From Qipengyuania vulgaris (GTDB lineage: Bacteria; Pseudomonadota; Alphaproteobacteria; Sphingomonadales; Sphingomonadaceae), in contig CCSI01000001.1 in NCBI GenBank assembly GCA_000756795.1, positions 682,001 through 746,000 on the forward strand: DNA of 64,000 nt, given 5' to 3'. The notes under the pieces were generated by a model. That model searched no databases. It was not told the DNA's origin and saw only the letters and a list, made by a program, of their open reading frames with translations. The position numbers were made by a program, and so were the translations under genes. Within the stretch, counting starts at the first letter, position 1, and the number at the start of each line of letters is the position of its first letter. This document shows, piece by piece, positions 61,538-64,000 of the stretch.

Positions 61538-61867
61538 TCACCCTTCGTCGGATGCGGCAATCTTGCGGCGCGTGTCGCGGATGGTCGACCACGCGCCATA
61601 GGCGACGAGAACGGCAAGGAGTATCCAGACCCAGACCGGGATATTCTCGCCCACAATCGCGAGATAGAGATAGGCGGAAACGAAGAAAAACCCCGCCAGC
61701 ATGGTCGGCACGACAGTCGACTGTCCCGCCCTCGCCCGCTTCACCAGCCAAGCGATGGAGGCGAGGAAAAAGGGTATCGCGCCGACGTAAATTGCGCCGA
61801 AAATATACGGATTGACGCCATATTCGGCGCCGAGCGAGAGGAACCACTGGTTAATATCGGAAAGCAT
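61538..61867 (-). CDS. Small membrane protein, hypothetical
   Basis: This 109 aa protein has three hydrophobic helices: NPYIFGAIYVGAIPFFLASI, VVPTMLAGFFFVSAYLYLAI, and VWVWILLAVLVAYGAWSTI. The C-terminus is charged (RDTRRKIAASDEG). ATG 61867 starts MLSDINQWFLSLGAEYG after a G-rich ribosome-binding site. It follows the glutathione peroxidase gene by 31 bases. No family recognised. Confidence 0.78.
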   Translation of the reverse strand: MLSDINQWFLSLGAEYGVNPYIFGAIYVGAIPFFLASIAWLVKRARAGQSTVVPTMLAGFFFVSAYLYLAIVGENIPVWVWILLAVLVAYGAWSTIRDTRRKIAASDEG

Positions 61868-61898
61868 GACCCGCCTTTCGTAGCGCGCTGCGCAAAGG

Positions 61899-62378
61899 TT
61901 ACAGCAGCTTCTCGATATCCTTGGCGATGCTCGCAGGCGCATCGGCGGGGCCGTAGCGCTTCACGACATTGCCCTCGCGGTCGATGAGGAACTTGGTGAA
62001 GTTCCACTTGATGGCCTTCGAACCCATCAGGCCGGGCGCTTCCTTCTTCATCCAGTCGAACAGCGGGCTGGCATTGTCTCCATTGACCTCGACCTTTTGC
62101 ATCAGCGGGAAGGTAAGGCCGAAATTGACCTTGCAGAACTGCTCGATTTCTTCCGCCTCGCCCGGTTCCTGCGCGCCGAACTGGTTGCAGGGAAAGGCGA
62201 GGACTTCGAAATCCTTGTCCTTGTAGTCCTGGAACAGCTTTTCCAGCCCATCATATTGCGGCGTAAAACCGCACTTGCTCGCGGTGTTGACCACCAGCAG
62301 CACCTTGCCGAGCTTGTCCTTCAAATCGAGCTCGTCGCCCTTGTTGGTGGCGACGGTGAAATCGGCGATGCTGGTCAT
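61899..62378 (-). CDS. Glutathione peroxidase family protein
   Basis: This 159 aa thioredoxin-fold peroxidase reduces hydroperoxides. The peroxidatic residue is C36 in NTASKCGFTPQY (Cys, not Sec). The resolving-type C64 and catalytic Gln are in AFPCNQFGAQEPG, and Trp/Asn in IKWNFTKFLIDREG. It is of the short bacterial type. No signal peptide. Seven bases follow the stop of the upstream secreted protein gene, so the two are co-transcribed. Confidence 0.94.
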   Translation of the reverse strand: MTSIADFTVATNKGDELDLKDKLGKVLLVVNTASKCGFTPQYDGLEKLFQDYKDKDFEVLAFPCNQFGAQEPGEAEEIEQFCKVNFGLTFPLMQKVEVNGDNASPLFDWMKKEAPGLMGSKAIKWNFTKFLIDREGNVVKRYGPADAPASIAKDIEKLL

Positions 62379-62385
62379 GAAGGGG

Positions 62386-62913
62386 TCAGTCCTTGCGTCG
62401 GTAGATGAGGTCGAAATAGTCGGTCCAGGTAAGGCCCTGGTCCTTGCTGGCCTGCCCGTGTTGGCGCACGCTGTCGTCGTCCTGCAAGCTATATGTCATT
62501 CGCACGAGCAAAGGCGTTCCATCGCGGGTCTTCCCCCATTGGCCAGTGAGGATCATTATCCCATCGACCGCACCGCCGTCGAAGAAGATGCGTCCGGGCG
62601 TGCCGCCGACCCATAGCTGGTGCCAGCCTTCGGTCTTGGGGTCATATGTCGAAAGGCTGGTCCCACCTCGGCCCTGCAAGGGCATCCATGTCTCGCGGAT
62701 TGCGCAGCCTGCGCTGACCTTTTCGATGCGGCTGTCCGCAACCTTTGCCGGCTCGCCTTCGGCAGCGTTGGGATAGACGTCCCATTCGCCGACCCAGAAG
62801 TCGAACGCATCGTAATTCGCGCCCTCGCACTTTGGCGGCTGCGGCGGCGTGGCTGGCGGTACCTCGGGTGTCGCAGCCTGGGCGAAAATCAGCGAAAGAA
62901 ACGATACGAACAT
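62386..62913 (-). CDS. Secreted DUF1579-like protein
   Basis: This 175 aa protein begins with a short signal peptide (MFVSFLSLIFAQAATPE, cut near AQA) and a Pro-rich lead. The body is strand-rich and has FDFWVGEWDVYPN, the FxFWxGxW pattern of DUF1579 proteins, then GCAIRETWMPLQG, WHQLWVGGTPGR and IMILTGQW. Function unknown; such folds resemble lipocalin-like beta-barrels. Confidence 0.75.
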   Translation of the reverse strand: MFVSFLSLIFAQAATPEVPPATPPQPPKCEGANYDAFDFWVGEWDVYPNAAEGEPAKVADSRIEKVSAGCAIRETWMPLQGRGGTSLSTYDPKTEGWHQLWVGGTPGRIFFDGGAVDGIMILTGQWGKTRDGTPLLVRMTYSLQDDDSVRQHGQASKDQGLTWTDYFDLIYRRKD

Positions 62914-62992
62914 AGAAGCAGTCCTCCCGCCACAAGCCGTAGCCGACAGCGGGAGGACCTCAATTCTTCATCTGCGAAGGGCTCTTGCGGCC

Positions 62993-63271
62993 CTACGAAT
63001 GCGGGAAATCCGAGCGGCGCGAAAGGTCGGCCACTTCATCGGCGTGGTATTCGCGGTCGCCAAGCTTTTCGATGTAATAGGCCGAGCGTTCCTCCTCGGG
63101 CATCAGCATCATGTGCTGCACCAGTTCGGCGAATGTAGCCGTGCGCAGGCCCTTGGCACCGTCGAGAACGCCGTCGCCATCATCCTTGCGGTGCAGCGAA
63201 GCGCGGTCGTCCCATTGGATGCCCTTTCGGTGGCAGTCGTCACCCTTGTAGGTGCTTGGATGGTCGGTCAT
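62993..63271 (-). CDS. Small hydrophilic hypothetical protein
   Basis: This 92 aa protein is charged, His- and Asp-rich (MTDHPSTYKGDDCHRKGIQW, then DDRASLHRKDDGDGVLD). A helical middle TFAELVQHMMLMPEEERSAY precedes a C-terminal EKLGDREYHADEVADL. A strong ribosome-binding site AAGGAGGA sits seven bases before ATG 63271, which fixes the start. No signal or membrane segment. Unknown function. Confidence 0.75.
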   Translation of the reverse strand: MTDHPSTYKGDDCHRKGIQWDDRASLHRKDDGDGVLDGAKGLRTATFAELVQHMMLMPEEERSAYYIEKLGDREYHADEVADLSRRSDFPHS

Positions 63272-63322
63272 GCGAAATTCCTCCTTTTGCATGCCTAACG
63301 GGCGAAAGCCGCTCCGGGTCCG

Positions 63323-63994
63323 CTATTCGAGCACGCCTTCGTGAAGTCGCACCACGCGGTCCATCCGCGCAGCAAGTCGCTCGTTATGCGTGGCGACCAG
63401 CGCCGCGCTGCCCTCGCCCCGCACCAGCGCGAGGAATTGCTCGAGCACGCGGTCGGAAGTTGCCTCGTCGAGATTGCCCGTCGGCTCGTCGGCGAGGACG
63501 AGGTCGGGCCGGTTTGCCAGCCCCCGCGCGACGGCAACACGCTGCTGCTCGCCGCCGGAAAGCTGGCTGGGGCGATGGTCGAGGCGATGGCCGAGGCCGA
63601 GCGCGGTCAACAATTCTTCCGCCCGCGCATCGGCCTCGCGGCGCGGCTTGCCCGCGACCAATTGCGGCAGGACGACGTTTTCCTTCGCATCGAAATCAGG
63701 CAGCAGGTGGTGGAACTGGTAGACGAAACCCAAATGGTCGCGGCGCAGTTCGGTGCGCGCGTTCGCATTGCTCTTTTCGGCAGAGTTTCCGGCGATGAGA
63801 ATTTCGCCGCCGAAACCGCCCTCAAGAAGACCAACCGCCTGCAGCAGCGTCGATTTGCCCGAGCCCGAAGGCCCCAGCAACGCGACAATCTCGCCCGGCA
63901 TGACTTCGAGGTTCACACCGCGCAGTACGTCGATGCGCACACCGCCCTGCTCGAAGCTGCGGGTAAGGCCGCGAAGTTCGACCACGGGGCGCAA
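63323..63994 (-). CDS. lolD: ABC transporter ATP-binding protein, LolD-like
   Basis: This ~223 aa ATPase matches the lipoprotein-releasing LolCDE system. Walker A is [22 protein letters not shown], the signature is [16 protein letters not shown], Walker B is [17 protein letters not shown] and the H-loop is [11 protein letters not shown]. The first visible start codon is TTG 63994 (or GTG 63985). A true start a few codons upstream, outside the window, cannot be excluded. A lolC/lolE-type permease gene is expected beyond the edge. Confidence 0.87.
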   Translation of the reverse strand: MRPVVELRGLTRSFEQGGVRIDVLRGVNLEVMPGEIVALLGPSGSGKSTLLQAVGLLEGGFGGEILIAGNSAEKSNANARTELRRDHLGFVYQFHHLLPDFDAKENVVLPQLVAGKPRREADARAEELLTALGLGHRLDHRPSQLSGGEQQRVAVARGLANRPDLVLADEPTGNLDEATSDRVLEQFLALVRGEGSAALVATHNERLAARMDRVVRLHEGVLE

Positions 63995-64000
63995 GTGACC

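Noticed and set aside
1..64000. tRNA/rRNA genes, CRISPR arrays, insertion sequences, toxin-antitoxin or phage genes
   Set aside because: None were found on reading both strands of the intergenic spaces; nearly all bases are explained by the listed genes.

Overview
The window is a chromosomal segment of a high-GC alphaproteobacterium. The content and style fit Sphingomonadales, most likely Erythrobacteraceae: a split nuo operon carrying extra genes, exosortase-A (XrtA/PEP-CTERM) accessory genes, many small lipoproteins, and tight ATGA/TGATG gene overlaps. The assignment is inferred from gene content; there is no rRNA here to confirm it. I see no tRNA, rRNA, CRISPR array, transposase or prophage gene. 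Almost every base is coding, and the only gene-free stretch over 300 bases is the leader of rne (24681-25120).

Layout. 1-10112 (minus) is the respiratory complex I operon read nuoA-B-C-lipoprotein-D-E-(47 aa membrane peptide)-F-(secreted 201 aa protein)-G-H-I-J, cut by the window edge in nuoJ. 10270-14000 holds a family 2 glycosyltransferase, an aldehyde dehydrogenase and a divergent thiolase. 14109-15451 is a tandem array of three paralogous small lipoproteins. 15452-20042 mixes an SH3 protein, a D-2-hydroxyacid dehydrogenase, an NTF2-like protein, a nitronate monooxygenase-like flavoprotein and a lipoprotein-type methyltransferase. 20042-24680 is prfB with two cell-wall genes (PBP1A and an amidase). 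25121-27811 is rne. 27874-33638 is a surface-polymer cluster: methyltransferase, nucleotidyltransferase, flippase, glycerophosphotransferase-like protein, GT4 and HAD phosphatase. 33766-36117 is sdhB-thioesterase-zapE. 36122-40542 is an exosortase-A-associated set: ATPase, PLP decarboxylase, acyl-CoA ligase and acyl carrier protein. 40546-48744 carries an RNA methyltransferase, nnr, ilvD, N-formylglutamate amidohydrolase, ispE, a frameshifted gene and ETF-QO. 48827-52483 is a coupled plus-strand run: UDG-like protein, lytic transglycosylase, moaB and a DUF4304-like protein. 52615-54738 has a cation antiporter and a radical-SAM gene under an apparent LexA box. 54733-64000 (minus) has small genes, a pseudouridine synthase, an acyl-CoA ligase, dnaE, glutathione peroxidase and a LolD-type ATPase.

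The most notable signals are: three uncharacterised genes translationally coupled inside the nuo operon; a histone-like Lys/Ala tail on NuoC; a 94 bp palindromic element lying inside the dnaE reading frame; a second palindromic element at 55601-55682; a GTTC-N7-GTTC (alphaproteobacterial LexA) box over the promoter of a leaderless radical-SAM gene; and a single-base frameshift in a gene between ETF-QO and ispE.
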